From Flavobacterium sufflavum (GTDB taxonomy: Bacteria > Bacteroidota > Bacteroidia > Flavobacteriales > Flavobacteriaceae): DNA of 64,000 nucleotides. Made by a program: the position numbers and the translations under genes. Positions 47,517-56,383 of the stretch are shown here, piece by piece. The stretch covers positions 1 through 64,000 of the forward strand of contig NZ_SACJ01000001.1 of assembly GCF_004016525.1 (NCBI RefSeq). The letters are read 5' to 3'. A model generated the notes under the pieces. That model did not search any database, was not told the origin of the DNA, and saw only the letters and a list, made by a program, of their open reading frames with translations. Positions within the stretch are counted from its first letter, which is position 1. Every line of letters starts with the position of its first letter.

Positions 47517-48977
47517 ATGAAACAATACCATATCATTTTAAGCTCCTTACTATTCTTGCTTTTTTCATGCAAAGAAACAGCTCAGGTAACATCTCATTCG
47601 ACTAATTTTGAGCCTGAGTGGATTAACAAAGTAGGCGCTAAAGAAAACAAAATCAAGTCTAAAATTTATTATGCGAACGATTTTGGAGCAATAAATGATG
47701 GAAAAACACTTTCGACTAAAAATATTCAAAAAGCCATAGACGAATGCAGTAAAAATGGTGGTGGAACACTTACTTTCAAACCCGGAAATTACTTAAGCGG
47801 TTCATTATTCATCAAAGAAGGCGTGCATTTTAATGTCCCGAAAGGAGTTACTATTTTGGGCAGCGAAAACATTGCCGATTACCCGGAAATCGATACCCGT
47901 GTGGCTGGAATCGAAATGAAATGGCCAGCAGCTTTAGTCAATGTTTTAGATCAAAAAAATGTAACTCTTGATGGAGAAGGAACTATCGATGGTCAGGGAA
48001 AAGTCCATTGGGATTATTATTGGAATTTGCGCAAAGAATACGAAGCCAAAGATTTACGATGGATTGTAGATTATGATGCCAAACGTCCGAGAACAATCTT
48101 AATCACGAATTCCAAAAATGTATTTCTTAAAGATTTAAACATCCAAAGAGCAGGATTTTGGACAGTTCAGGTATTGTATTCGGAATACATTACCGTTGAT
48201 AGCATCAAAATAAGAAACAACATCGGTGGACATGGTCCAAGCACCGATGGAGTAGATATCGATTCGTCAAAATGGATATTAGTTCAAAACTGCGATATTG
48301 ATTGTAATGATGATAATTTCTGTCTAAAAGCAGGGCGTGACTGGGACGGATTAAGAGTCAATCGCCCGACTGAATATGTGGTGGTTCGCGATTGTATTGC
48401 GCGTCAAGGCGCTGGTTTATTCACTTTAGGCAGCGAAACTTCAGGCAGTATTCGTCATGTCTATGTTTCCAATATTCAAGGATATGGCACTAAAAATGGA
48501 TTGAACATAAAGTCAGCTACTAATCGAGGAGGAACTGTGGAAGATGTTTATATGGAAAATATAAAAATGGAAAGTGTAGGTACTTTTATCACCGTTTCGA
48601 TGAATTGGAATCCTGCTTACAGCTATTCTAAACTTCCTGCCGGTTATACTGAAGAAACTTTACCTCCGCATTGGAAAAAAATGTTGACCAAGGTAGAACC
48701 TGAATCCAGAGGAATTCCTATTTTCAGAAATATTTATTTAAAAAACATCGATATCAAAGGCGCTAAAAAAGCCATTTCGGTAGCGGGATTAAAGGAATCC
48801 ATTGTCGAAAACGTAAACCTGAAAAACGTACAGATTACAGCTGAAACTGCTGGAAACATTGCGTATAGCAGCAATTGGATTTTAGACAATGTAACTATAA
48901 ATGCTTTAGACCATTCGACTCTGAAAATTGAAAACTCAAAGAATGTAGATTTTTCAAAATCAGCAAAATTGGATTAA
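47517..48977 (+). CDS. GH28 polygalacturonase-family lipoprotein with a substituted active-site His
   Basis: A 486-residue right-handed beta-helix enzyme. The lipoprotein signal ends LLFSC (Cys about 18). The GH28 catalytic Asp blocks are present: STDGVDID (Asp244, Asp247) and DCNDDNFCLKAG (Asp265, Asp266). The usual GHG triad is GAG here: RQGAGLFTLGSETSG has Ala299 where the conserved His stands. The late block is GLNIKSATNRGG instead of the RIK motif. It probably cuts galacturonic acid linkages in homogalacturonan, xylogalacturonan or RG-I, likely exo-acting given the GSE motif. It has its own CAGGATA-type promoter. Confidence 0.88.
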   Translation: MKQYHIILSSLLFLLFSCKETAQVTSHSTNFEPEWINKVGAKENKIKSKIYYANDFGAINDGKTLSTKNIQKAIDECSKNGGGTLTFKPGNYLSGSLFIKEGVHFNVPKGVTILGSENIADYPEIDTRVAGIEMKWPAALVNVLDQKNVTLDGEGTIDGQGKVHWDYYWNLRKEYEAKDLRWIVDYDAKRPRTILITNSKNVFLKDLNIQRAGFWTVQVLYSEYITVDSIKIRNNIGGHGPSTDGVDIDSSKWILVQNCDIDCNDDNFCLKAGRDWDGLRVNRPTEYVVVRDCIARQGAGLFTLGSETSGSIRHVYVSNIQGYGTKNGLNIKSATNRGGTVEDVYMENIKMESVGTFITVSMNWNPAYSYSKLPAGYTEETLPPHWKKMLTKVEPESRGIPIFRNIYLKNIDIKGAKKAISVAGLKESIVENVNLKNVQITAETAGNIAYSSNWILDNVTINALDHSTLKIENSKNVDFSKSAKLD

Positions 48978-48986
48978 CGATATTTA

Positions 48987-49044
48987 CCGCAAATTCGCAA
49001 ATTATTCTAATTACAACTATTTTTAAAATTTGCGAATTTGCGGT
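48987..49044. repeat. Exact 18-bp inverted repeat after GH28
   Basis: ACCGCAAATTCGCAAATT (48987-49004) and AATTTGCGAATTTGCGGT (49027-49044) are perfect reverse complements with a 22-nt loop. It starts 9 nt after the GH28 stop. It is not followed by a T-run but can fold strongly, so it may end or protect the GH28 transcript. Its arm contains an internal CGCAAATT direct repeat. Confidence 0.7.
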
Positions 49045-49070
49045 GTAAATTTTAAAAGCTAAAGTAAAAA

Positions 49071-49086
49071 ATGTACTGAAGTACAT
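49071..49086. promoter_or_regulatory. Perfect operator-like palindrome upstream of the DUF4450 gene
   Basis: ATGTACTGAAGTACAT is ATGTACT-2-AGTACAT, a perfect 7-bp inverted repeat. A -7-like TTTATTTG (49098-49105) follows, and the start codon is at 49121. The 2-nt centre rules out a terminator hairpin. It recalls GTAC-centred operators of AraR-like GntR regulators, and such a regulator is encoded at 39211-40209. Confidence 0.5.
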
Positions 49087-49120
49087 CGTTTTTAAACTTT
49101 ATTTGATACCAAAGAATACG

Positions 49121-52100
49121 ATGAAATTTAAAGTTTCCATTTCCCTTATCTGTCTTTCTCTTGCTATACCCAATTTGTCTGCACAAAGTCAAAAACTATG
49201 GCATGGAGAAACACGAAAAATCCATTATGCCCCTGAAGGCAAAAGTTTTGTTTTAAAAAATGGAACCCGAAAATTCAATCGTGCCTTATACGGAACAAAC
49301 ACCGCTTTTAGGGTCGAAGCAGGTGATTTACCAGAATTTGCGATGTACATGCCCGGAATGGGCGGTAATTTCAAACTGGGATTAATCAACGGAAAAAATA
49401 GCAAATGGATTACCGAAGCCGATAAAATAAATACAAAATACACTCCCGGAACGGTTGAATATCAAATAAAAGATGCCTTACTCGCTAATGCTACTTTGAC
49501 GATTCAAATTGTTGCCTTGGCGGACAGCGATGGTTTTATTCTGAAAGTTATTGGAAATAATGTACCTAAAAACACTTCGCTTATTTGGGCTTATGGTGGT
49601 GCCAGTGGAAAAAAATTCTCAAGAAATGGAGACATCGGCGGTGATCCGGAATCGGTGTTTTATTTACAACCCGAATATTGCATTAACAATCAATACCAAA
49701 TTAACAAAAACAGCTTTAGTGTTTCCTATGGTTCTGCAAGCAACAAAAAAACAACAGAGAACAGTCAAACAATAAGTGGCATTTTTCCGGATTCGAAAAC
49801 ACATTTAGCCAGTGCCAATTTCTTAAAAACACCTTTAGAAAACTATATTTCAAAAGCGGATTCTGTTCCAATGCTTGTGGGACAATTGAATCAATTTTCG
49901 AAAGACGGAAATTATTGGTTATTTGAAAATAAAGGCAAAATTGAAAATAACAGCCAGGAAGCTGTAGCCGAAAAATTTAAAAAAGCCCTTGCTCAAAGCG
50001 AACTTCTGGCTAACCGAATCAAGGTAAACACACCCGATCCTTACATCAATACTTTAGGCGGTGCATTAGCTATGGCTGCCGATGCTATTTGGGAAAACCC
50101 AGCCTATCTGCACGGAGCTGTTGCCTGGAGAATGTACTTGAACGCCTGGCGTGGCGCCTATGTTGCCGATCCTTTAGGTTGGCATGACAGAGCCAAAACG
50201 CATTTTGAAAGCTATGGAAATTCACAGGTTATTGAGCCGGAATCTGGTCCGGTTGTTCCTGATACAACAAGAAATTATGCCCGTCAACTGGAGAAAATGG
50301 GCACTTCAATGTTCAGCAGCGGTTACATTAGCCGTAATCCGAACAACAACAAAGTGGCGCATCATTATGATATGAATTTGGTTTTTATTGACCAATTAAT
50401 CCGTCATTTTAAATGGACGGGAGATATTGATTTCCTGAAAAAAATGTGGCCCGTTATCAAAAGACATCTAGCCTGGGAAAAAAGAAATTACGATGTAGAT
50501 GGCGACGGATTGTACGATGCCTATGCGGCTATTTGGGCGAGTGATGCACTGCAATATAGCGGTGGCGGTGTAACACATACTTCCGCTTATAATTATTTTG
50601 CCAATAAAATGGCGGGAGAATTAGCTCAAATTCTAGGCGAAGACGGCACTCCTTACACCAAAGAAGCAGCTCATATTTACCAGGCCATTCAGGAAAAATT
50701 ATGGAAAAACAACAAAGGAACTTTTGCCGAATATAAAGATCTTTTAGGCAACCAATTCACACATGATACGCCTGCTATCTGGACTATCTATCACGCCTTG
50801 GATAGCGAAATTGCGAATCCTTTTCAGGCCTATCAAGTCCTACGATATGTAGATACTGAAATCCCACATATCCCGGTTGCTGCCGAGGGTTTAGACAAAA
50901 AGAATCTGGAAATAATTTCCACCACCAACTGGCAGCCTTACGACTGGTCGCTAAACAATGTAGCTTTGGCTGAAATTCTGCATACCTCACTGGCTTATTG
51001 GCAAGGGGGACAATCGGAAAAAGCATACCAACTTTGGGAAAGTGGTTTAATCGAAAGTATGTATCTGGGGGCTTCGCCGGGTGGATTTGAACAATTGCTG
51101 TTTCAGGATGCGATTCGTGGCGAATTGTATCGCGATTTTGCCGACCCGGTAGGAATGGCAGGACGAACATTAGTAGAAGGTCTTTTCGGAATTCAACCGG
51201 CTGCACTCAAAAATACTTTGACTATTCAGCCCGGTTTGCCAAAATCCTGGGATCACGCTTCACTTGAAATTCCTGATGTAACTTTTGCTTTCGAAAGAAC
51301 AAAAAATACCGATATTTATCAAATTACACCTCATTTTTCAACAAAAATGAACTTGAAATTAGTAGTAAACTCTACTCACGAAAGCATCAGTAAAGTGACT
51401 ATAAATGGAAAAGAAGTACAATGGAAAATGATTGACGGAACTGTTGGAAGTCCAAAAATAAGCATCGAAAGCCCTTATGCTGATGCATATAAAATCGAAA
51501 TTATCTGGAGTAATGAAACCTTAGAACAACCAACGGTAGTTTCCTCTATTTGCGAAGGCGAAAACATTCGTATTACAACAAACAAAGCGACTATTCTGGA
51601 AATAAAAGATACCCAAAACGCATTGGCAAAAACTGTTTTAAGCAATAATGAAATCAATGCATTGGCAAATGGTGTTGGTAATAAGTCATTTTTTGTCAAA
51701 TTGAAACAAAAAGAAATGATTTGGTGGCAAGCCATCGACCTCAAAATCACTCCTAAATTTGAAGTTGTTTCGAATTATATAAAAGGGCAAAATGCAATGG
51801 TAAACATCAAAAACAACTTGTCTAAAACAGTAAATGGATTCCTTCTTTCGAATCAAAAAACAAGCAATACTAAAATCAGTCTAAAAGCCAATTCAGAAAA
51901 CAGCATCGAAATTCCTTTAGACCAATTGGTTTCGGGAACGAATCAGGTTGAAATGAATTTTGAAGATGGAACTAAAACAAAATTGAGTTTTACCAACTGG
52001 GATATTGCAAGCAATGCTACAACAAAATGGGAAGCTATAAAACTGGATGGACTTTTTAATGATAAAATCACGAATATTTTTGAAAACAAATACCTCAGCC

Positions 52101-52747
52101 CTAGAGCGCAATCGCCAAGCCTTCAGCTTCCTACACAAGGAATTGGAAACTGGTGTTATCCATTCATAAAACCCATAATTGATGATTCGGGATTAAGAGC
52201 AAAAGCAGGAACAAACAACCAAATTATCAGTCCGGAGGGTATTCCGTTTACAACTACGTCCACTGCCGATAAAAATATTGCTTTTGTTTCCCAATGGGAT
52301 AATTTTCCTGAATCACTTGCAATTCCCCTTTCGGGAAAAGCCTCTCATGCTTATTTGATGATGGCGGGAACGACAAATCCAATGCAAAGCCGTTTTACCA
52401 ATGGCGAAATTATAGTAACTTACACTGATGGAAGCAGCGAGAAACTGGAACTGAAAAATCCTGAAAATTGGTGGCCTATTGAGCAGGATTATTATACCGA
52501 TGGTTATGCTTTTACCACCGATGCGCAAAAACCGCCAAGGGTATATCTAAAAACAGGAACAATTAGCAGAGATTTTAAAGATTTTAAATCGATAAAAGGC
52601 TTCAGTGATTTTGGTATCGAAGGCGGAGCCGGAACAATTATTGATATACCGTTGAACAAAAATAAAAGTTTAAAAAACATATCAATCAAAGCCGTTGCCA
52701 ATGATGTGATTATTGGGATTATGAGTTTAACATTAAACCGGGAATAA
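49121..52747 (+). CDS. Very large secreted DUF4450-type protein, probable (alpha/alpha)6 glycoside hydrolase
   Basis: A 1208-residue protein with a signal peptide; I prefer the ATG at 49121 (MKFKVSISLICLSLAI...SAQ) to the in-frame ATG at 49103. Residues about 25-290 match the DUF4450 opening (LWHGETRKIHYAPEG, GTRKFNRALYGTNTAFRVEAG). About 310-690 is a helical toroid with WRMYLNAWRGAYVADPLGWHDRA, YDVDGDGLYDAYAAIWASDA and FTHDTPAIWTIYH, resembling six-hairpin glycosidases. The last 500 residues are beta-rich. No assigned GH family comes to mind with confidence. It is first in a three-gene cassette with zero gap to the next gene. A rhamnosidase- or debranching-like activity on pectin is only a guess. 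Confidence 0.75.
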   Translation: MKFKVSISLICLSLAIPNLSAQSQKLWHGETRKIHYAPEGKSFVLKNGTRKFNRALYGTNTAFRVEAGDLPEFAMYMPGMGGNFKLGLINGKNSKWITEADKINTKYTPGTVEYQIKDALLANATLTIQIVALADSDGFILKVIGNNVPKNTSLIWAYGGASGKKFSRNGDIGGDPESVFYLQPEYCINNQYQINKNSFSVSYGSASNKKTTENSQTISGIFPDSKTHLASANFLKTPLENYISKADSVPMLVGQLNQFSKDGNYWLFENKGKIENNSQEAVAEKFKKALAQSELLANRIKVNTPDPYINTLGGALAMAADAIWENPAYLHGAVAWRMYLNAWRGAYVADPLGWHDRAKTHFESYGNSQVIEPESGPVVPDTTRNYARQLEKMGTSMFSSGYISRNPNNNKVAHHYDMNLVFIDQLIRHFKWTGDIDFLKKMWPVIKRHLAWEKRNYDVDGDGLYDAYAAIWASDALQYSGGGVTHTSAYNYFANKMAGELAQILGEDGTPYTKEAAHIYQAIQEKLWKNNKGTFAEYKDLLGNQFTHDTPAIWTIYHALDSEIANPFQAYQVLRYVDTEIPHIPVAAEGLDKKNLEIISTTNWQPYDWSLNNVALAEILHTSLAYWQGGQSEKAYQLWESGLIESMYLGASPGGFEQLLFQDAIRGELYRDFADPVGMAGRTLVEGLFGIQPAALKNTLTIQPGLPKSWDHASLEIPDVTFAFERTKNTDIYQITPHFSTKMNLKLVVNSTHESISKVTINGKEVQWKMIDGTVGSPKISIESPYADAYKIEIIWSNETLEQPTVVSSICEGENIRITTNKATILEIKDTQNALAKTVLSNNEINALANGVGNKSFFVKLKQKEMIWWQAIDLKITPKFEVVSNYIKGQNAMVNIKNNLSKTVNGFLLSNQKTSNTKISLKANSENSIEIPLDQLVSGTNQVEMNFEDGTKTKLSFTNWDIASNATTKWEAIKLDGLFNDKITNIFENKYLSPRAQSPSLQLPTQGIGNWCYPFIKPIIDDSGLRAKAGTNNQIISPEGIPFTTTSTADKNIAFVSQWDNFPESLAIPLSGKASHAYLMMAGTTNPMQSRFTNGEIIVTYTDGSSEKLELKNPENWWPIEQDYYTDGYAFTTDAQKPPRVYLKTGTISRDFKDFKSIKGFSDFGIEGGAGTIIDIPLNKNKSLKNISIKAVANDVIIGIMSLTLNRE

Positions 52748-53821
52748 ATGAATAGAAAAGAATTTATCAGCACCACATTTCTGGCTTCATTAGCAGCTAT
52801 ACTTCCTGTACATGCTCATGATTTTTTGACAACTGACGAACAACCCAAACTCTCCGATTTTGCAAAAAGTCTGAGTCCTGTTGGTCGCGCTTTAGAATTT
52901 GAAGATTTTTATGTTTGGTGCAACAGTCCCATTGAAGGACCGGATGGTAAAATTCACGTGTTTTTTTCCCGTTGGCCAAAATCCAAAGGCATGGGAGGAT
53001 GGATCAGCAGTTCTGAAATTGCTCATGCTGTTGCCAACAAACCCGAAGGGCCTTATGAATATGTAAGTACGGTGCTTTCGCCGAGAGGCGCTGGTTATTG
53101 GGATGCAACTACTTGCCACAATCCGAGTATTCATTTTGTAGATGGAAAATATGCCTTATTCTTTTTAGGGAATTCCAATGGAAAAATGGACACCAAACGC
53201 ATTGGTCTGGCTACAGCCGATTCTCTTTACGGCCCCTGGACAAGACCAGACGAACCTTTATTGCTTCCAGGAAAAGAAGGCGAATGGGATGATTTATTGA
53301 CTACGAATCCTTCGTTTATAAAACATCCTAATGGTGAGTATTGGTTGTATTATAAATCACTGGATACCGAAGATTATGTACATCCAAAATTTGAGATTAA
53401 AGGGAATCGAAAATATGGTTTGGCTATAGCCAAATCACTAGAAGGGCCTTATGTCAAATACGAAGGTAATCCGGTTGTGGATTTTCACAACATGGGAAAT
53501 AATCAACAATGTGAAGATGCTTATGTTTGGTACGAGGATAAGAAATTCAAAATGTTAGCTCGGGACATGGGCGTTTACGGAATTGACAAAGGACTATACA
53601 TGGAATCCAAAGATGGTAAGCATTGGTCAAAACCATTAATTGGCTATCAGGAATTGAGTAAATACATTACACAACCACCGGCTCCAAAACATTTAAACCG
53701 TTACGGCAGAGTCGAAAGACCGCAACTATTATTTCAAAAAGGAAAAGCCACCTATCTGTTTACCGCTTCACAAGGTGGGAAATATGAAACGGCTTCAGGT
53801 TTTATCTTTAAAATCAACTAA
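52748..53821 (+). CDS. GH43/GH117-like five-bladed beta-propeller glycosidase
   Basis: A 357-residue exported protein. The N-terminus MNRKEFISTTFLASLAA looks like a relaxed twin-arginine-type signal with only one Arg of the pair. The body repeats propeller blades: FSRWPKSKGMGGW, CHNPSIHFVDGKYALFFLG, NPSFIKHPNGEYWLYYKS, CEDAYVWYEDKKFKMLARD and RVERPQLLFQKGKATYLF. Candidate acids are the Glu/Asp in FEDFYVW, the Asp before the NPS blocks, and the Glu in CEDAYVW, as in GH43-like folds. Subfamily and substrate are not certain; arabinose, xylose or galactose removal from pectin is typical. ATG directly abuts the preceding TAA. Confidence 0.78.
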   Translation: MNRKEFISTTFLASLAAILPVHAHDFLTTDEQPKLSDFAKSLSPVGRALEFEDFYVWCNSPIEGPDGKIHVFFSRWPKSKGMGGWISSSEIAHAVANKPEGPYEYVSTVLSPRGAGYWDATTCHNPSIHFVDGKYALFFLGNSNGKMDTKRIGLATADSLYGPWTRPDEPLLLPGKEGEWDDLLTTNPSFIKHPNGEYWLYYKSLDTEDYVHPKFEIKGNRKYGLAIAKSLEGPYVKYEGNPVVDFHNMGNNQQCEDAYVWYEDKKFKMLARDMGVYGIDKGLYMESKDGKHWSKPLIGYQELSKYITQPPAPKHLNRYGRVERPQLLFQKGKATYLFTASQGGKYETASGFIFKIN

Positions 53822-53831
53822 ATTATAATTT

Positions 53832-55964
53832 ATGAAAAAAGTATTCATCGCAGTCTCCTTGTGTTTGCTGATAACCACAGCAAAAGCACAGGAAAAAATT
53901 GACCGAAAAGCATTAGTAAGCAGGCACAATGTTAATATTACAAAAATTGACACCTTGGGATCTTTGTCTGTTGGAAACGGAACTTTTGCCTTTACCGTTG
54001 ACGCTACCGGTTTACAAACTTTCCCCGATTATTATCAGGCAGGTGTTCCATTGGGAACGCAATCCGAATGGGGATGGAACGCTGTTCCCAATACTGAAAA
54101 TTATAAATTTGAAGAAACCTTGAGGGATTTCGACCAAAATGGGAGAAAAGTTTCCTATTCTGTACAGCAAAAAACACCGGATCATGCTGCAAAAGCTGTG
54201 GAATATTTTCGTGCCAATGCACATCGTTTGCAATTAGGGAATTTAGGCTTTGAATTGTACAAAAAAGATGGTGCTTTAGCCAATCCATCGGATATTAAAA
54301 ATATCAAACAAACGCTGAATGTCTGGACAGGAGAAATTGTAAGTACGTTTACTTTTGAAGGAACTCCAGTAAAAGTCTGGACGGCTTCGCATCAGGAAAA
54401 AGATGCTATTGGGGTTAAAGTCTCTTCTGACTTGATGAAAAAAGGGCAATTGAAAATTCGCCTTCGCATTCCTTATCCAACAATGAAATGGGGCGATAAC
54501 GGAAATCTGTGGAAAGCCGATTTGGCTTATACCAGCACCCTTTCGAATAAAGGAAAAAACGAAGCCATTATTACGCATAAAATGGATTCGATTACGTATA
54601 ACATCGGTCTGAAATGGAACGGAAATGCGGCTATTGCCCAAAAAGAAGTGCATTATTATATCCTGACTCCATCAAAAAACAGTGAATTTGCTTTCAGCTG
54701 CGAATTTGCACCGGCACATAAAGGGAAATTGGCAACTACAGATATTGCAGCCATACAATCCAGCAGCATTTCGGGATGGGAAAAATTCTGGAAAAGCGGA
54801 GCAGCAGTCGATTTTTCTAAGTGTACCGATAGCCGTGCTTTCGAATTGGAACGAAGAGTAATTTTATCTCAATATTTAACCAAAATTCAATGCGCAGGAA
54901 ACGAACCGCCGCAGGAAACAGGACTGACTTACAATAGTTGGTATGGAAAACCGCATTTAGAAATGCACTGGTGGCATGGCGTTCATTATCCGCTATGGGG
55001 AAGGACTAATTTGTTAGAAAAAAGCCTGCCTTGGTATAACAAAGTCTATGACAATGCTAAAAAAATTGCCGTAAGACAAGGTTATGATGGCGTAAGATGG
55101 CAAAAAATGACGGATCCTGATGGCAACGAAGCACCTTCTTCTATTGGTGCCTTATTAATTTGGCAACAGCCACATTTTATCACTTTTGCCGAATTAATGT
55201 ATCGCGATCATAAAGACAAAGCCACTTTGGATTTATACAAAAAACGTGTTTTTGCCACTGCTGATTTCATGGCTTCTTTTGCTTATTATGACAAAGAGAA
55301 AAAAAGATACATTCTGGGTCCCGGCGTAATTCCGGCGCAGGAGCGCTTTAAAGCCTCAGAAACCTTTAACCCAACCTACGAACTGGCTTATTGGAATTGG
55401 GCTTTAAATACAGCCTTAGAATGGAAAAAACGTTTAGGCGAACCGGAAGTTGCCAAATGGAAGGATGTTGTTGCTCAATTATCTAAACTGCCTGTTCAGG
55501 AAAATGTGTATTTAGCTACTGAAAGTGCTACCGATTCTTATACCAATCCGGAATACAAAACCGACCATCCTTCTGTTTTTGGAACATACGGAATGCTGCC
55601 GGAAACTACTTTATTGGACAAAAATATCATGAAGAACACCTTCGATTTGATTTGGAAAACCTGGTCCTGGAAAGAAACCTGGGGTTGGGATTTCCCAATG
55701 ACCGCCATGACTGCAGCTCGTTTACAAATGCCTGAAAAAGCTGTTGATGCCTTGTTTATGAATGTACAAACCAATACGTATTTGGTTAACGGACACAATT
55801 ATCAGGAAGGTCGTTTGCCTATTTACCTACCAGGAAATGGAGGACTGCTTACGGCAGTAGCGATGATGTGTGCGGGCTGGGATGGCACTACCGAAAAAAA
55901 TCCGGGTTTCCCTAAAGATGGGAAGTGGGATGTACGCTGGGAAGGTCTTGAAAAAATGTTTTAA
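53832..55964 (+). CDS. Secreted six-hairpin glycosidase-like protein, family not recognised
   Basis: A 710-residue protein with signal peptide (about 1-19, ends AKAQE). The N-terminal beta domain (about 30-310) opens with SRHNVNITKIDTLGSLSVGNGTF, like the sandwich of GH65/GH95-type enzymes. The C-terminal half is a helical toroid with LEMHWWHGVHYPLWGRTNLLE, GYDGVRWQKMTDPDGNEAPS, TFNPTYELAYWNWALN and WSWKETWGWDFPMTAMTAARL. The paired acids in KMTDPDGNEAPS and ASETFNPTYEL are plausible catalytic sites. I cannot name the family. It is the third gene of the cassette after DUF4450 and the propeller, and a strong terminator follows. Confidence 0.72.
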   Translation: MKKVFIAVSLCLLITTAKAQEKIDRKALVSRHNVNITKIDTLGSLSVGNGTFAFTVDATGLQTFPDYYQAGVPLGTQSEWGWNAVPNTENYKFEETLRDFDQNGRKVSYSVQQKTPDHAAKAVEYFRANAHRLQLGNLGFELYKKDGALANPSDIKNIKQTLNVWTGEIVSTFTFEGTPVKVWTASHQEKDAIGVKVSSDLMKKGQLKIRLRIPYPTMKWGDNGNLWKADLAYTSTLSNKGKNEAIITHKMDSITYNIGLKWNGNAAIAQKEVHYYILTPSKNSEFAFSCEFAPAHKGKLATTDIAAIQSSSISGWEKFWKSGAAVDFSKCTDSRAFELERRVILSQYLTKIQCAGNEPPQETGLTYNSWYGKPHLEMHWWHGVHYPLWGRTNLLEKSLPWYNKVYDNAKKIAVRQGYDGVRWQKMTDPDGNEAPSSIGALLIWQQPHFITFAELMYRDHKDKATLDLYKKRVFATADFMASFAYYDKEKKRYILGPGVIPAQERFKASETFNPTYELAYWNWALNTALEWKKRLGEPEVAKWKDVVAQLSKLPVQENVYLATESATDSYTNPEYKTDHPSVFGTYGMLPETTLLDKNIMKNTFDLIWKTWSWKETWGWDFPMTAMTAARLQMPEKAVDALFMNVQTNTYLVNGHNYQEGRLPIYLPGNGGLLTAVAMMCAGWDGTTEKNPGFPKDGKWDVRWEGLEKMF

Positions 55965-55970
55965 TATGCT

Positions 55971-56009
55971 AAATCCTGAGAGTTTTTAATTCTCAGGATT
56001 TTTTTTTAC
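55971..56009 (+). terminator. Intrinsic terminator of the three-gene glycosidase cassette
   Basis: AAATCCTGAGA (55971-55981) pairs with TCTCAGGATTT (55991-56001) over a 9-nt loop, followed by a run of Ts to 56007. Confidence 0.92.
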
Positions 56010-56060
56010 ATCTGTTTTATTACAATTATTGTGAGGTTTAAGCGTCCTCAGCAGCCGCAG

Positions 56061-56209
56061 TCGAGCGTCAAATGTTTGAAGAATGCGTAAAAAGAAAAGC
56101 TGTTTGAGCGTAGCGAGTTCTTTTCTTTTAGCATTCGAAAACTAATTTGACCGACGAGGGTGCAAAGACTTGATTTTTTTGTTTCTTTTTTGATCAAGCA
56201 AAAAAGAAA
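56061..56209. repeat. Large structured non-coding element upstream of PL11
   Basis: Within the 419-bp gap between 55965 and 56383, nested arms pair over about 97 nt: TCGAGCGTCAAAT (56061-56073) with ATTTGACCGACGA (56145-56157), GAATGC (56081-56086) with GCATTC (56131-56136), and AAGAAAAG (56092-56099) with CTTTTCTT (56120-56127). A second hairpin follows, TTTCTTTTTTG (56182-56192) with CAAAAAAGAAA (56199-56209). The base composition of the first part is richer in G+C than its surroundings. It could be a dispersed repeat or a structured RNA. The remainder of the gap holds only the terminator and AT-rich sequence. Confidence 0.6.
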
Positions 56210-56383
56210 ATTATAACTATTAAAACGAAAATTTATCAGTCTAAACAGAATATCATTGCTAATGCATTTAAAAAAATTTAACAAAAAAGATGCTATCTCA
56301 TTAAACATATTCCCTTTTCTCTAGTCCTATGGTATAGAAATTGATAAATACAGCTTTTTCTATAACCAAACCAACAAAAAAAC

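Noticed and set aside
50784..51206. 140-residue minus-strand ORF inside the DUF4450 gene
   Set aside because: It is antisense to a well-conserved helical barrel region, has no start context and does not resemble any family.
54276..54653. 125-residue minus-strand ORF inside the 710-residue glycosidase-like gene
   Set aside because: It is a shadow of the coding strand, with no promoter and no recognisable domain.
56237..56252. CAGTCTA and CAGAATA upstream of PL11 as a further CAGGATA-type pair
   Set aside because: The period is 9, not 10, the core GG is missing in both, and no -7-like octamer lies 20 nt downstream.
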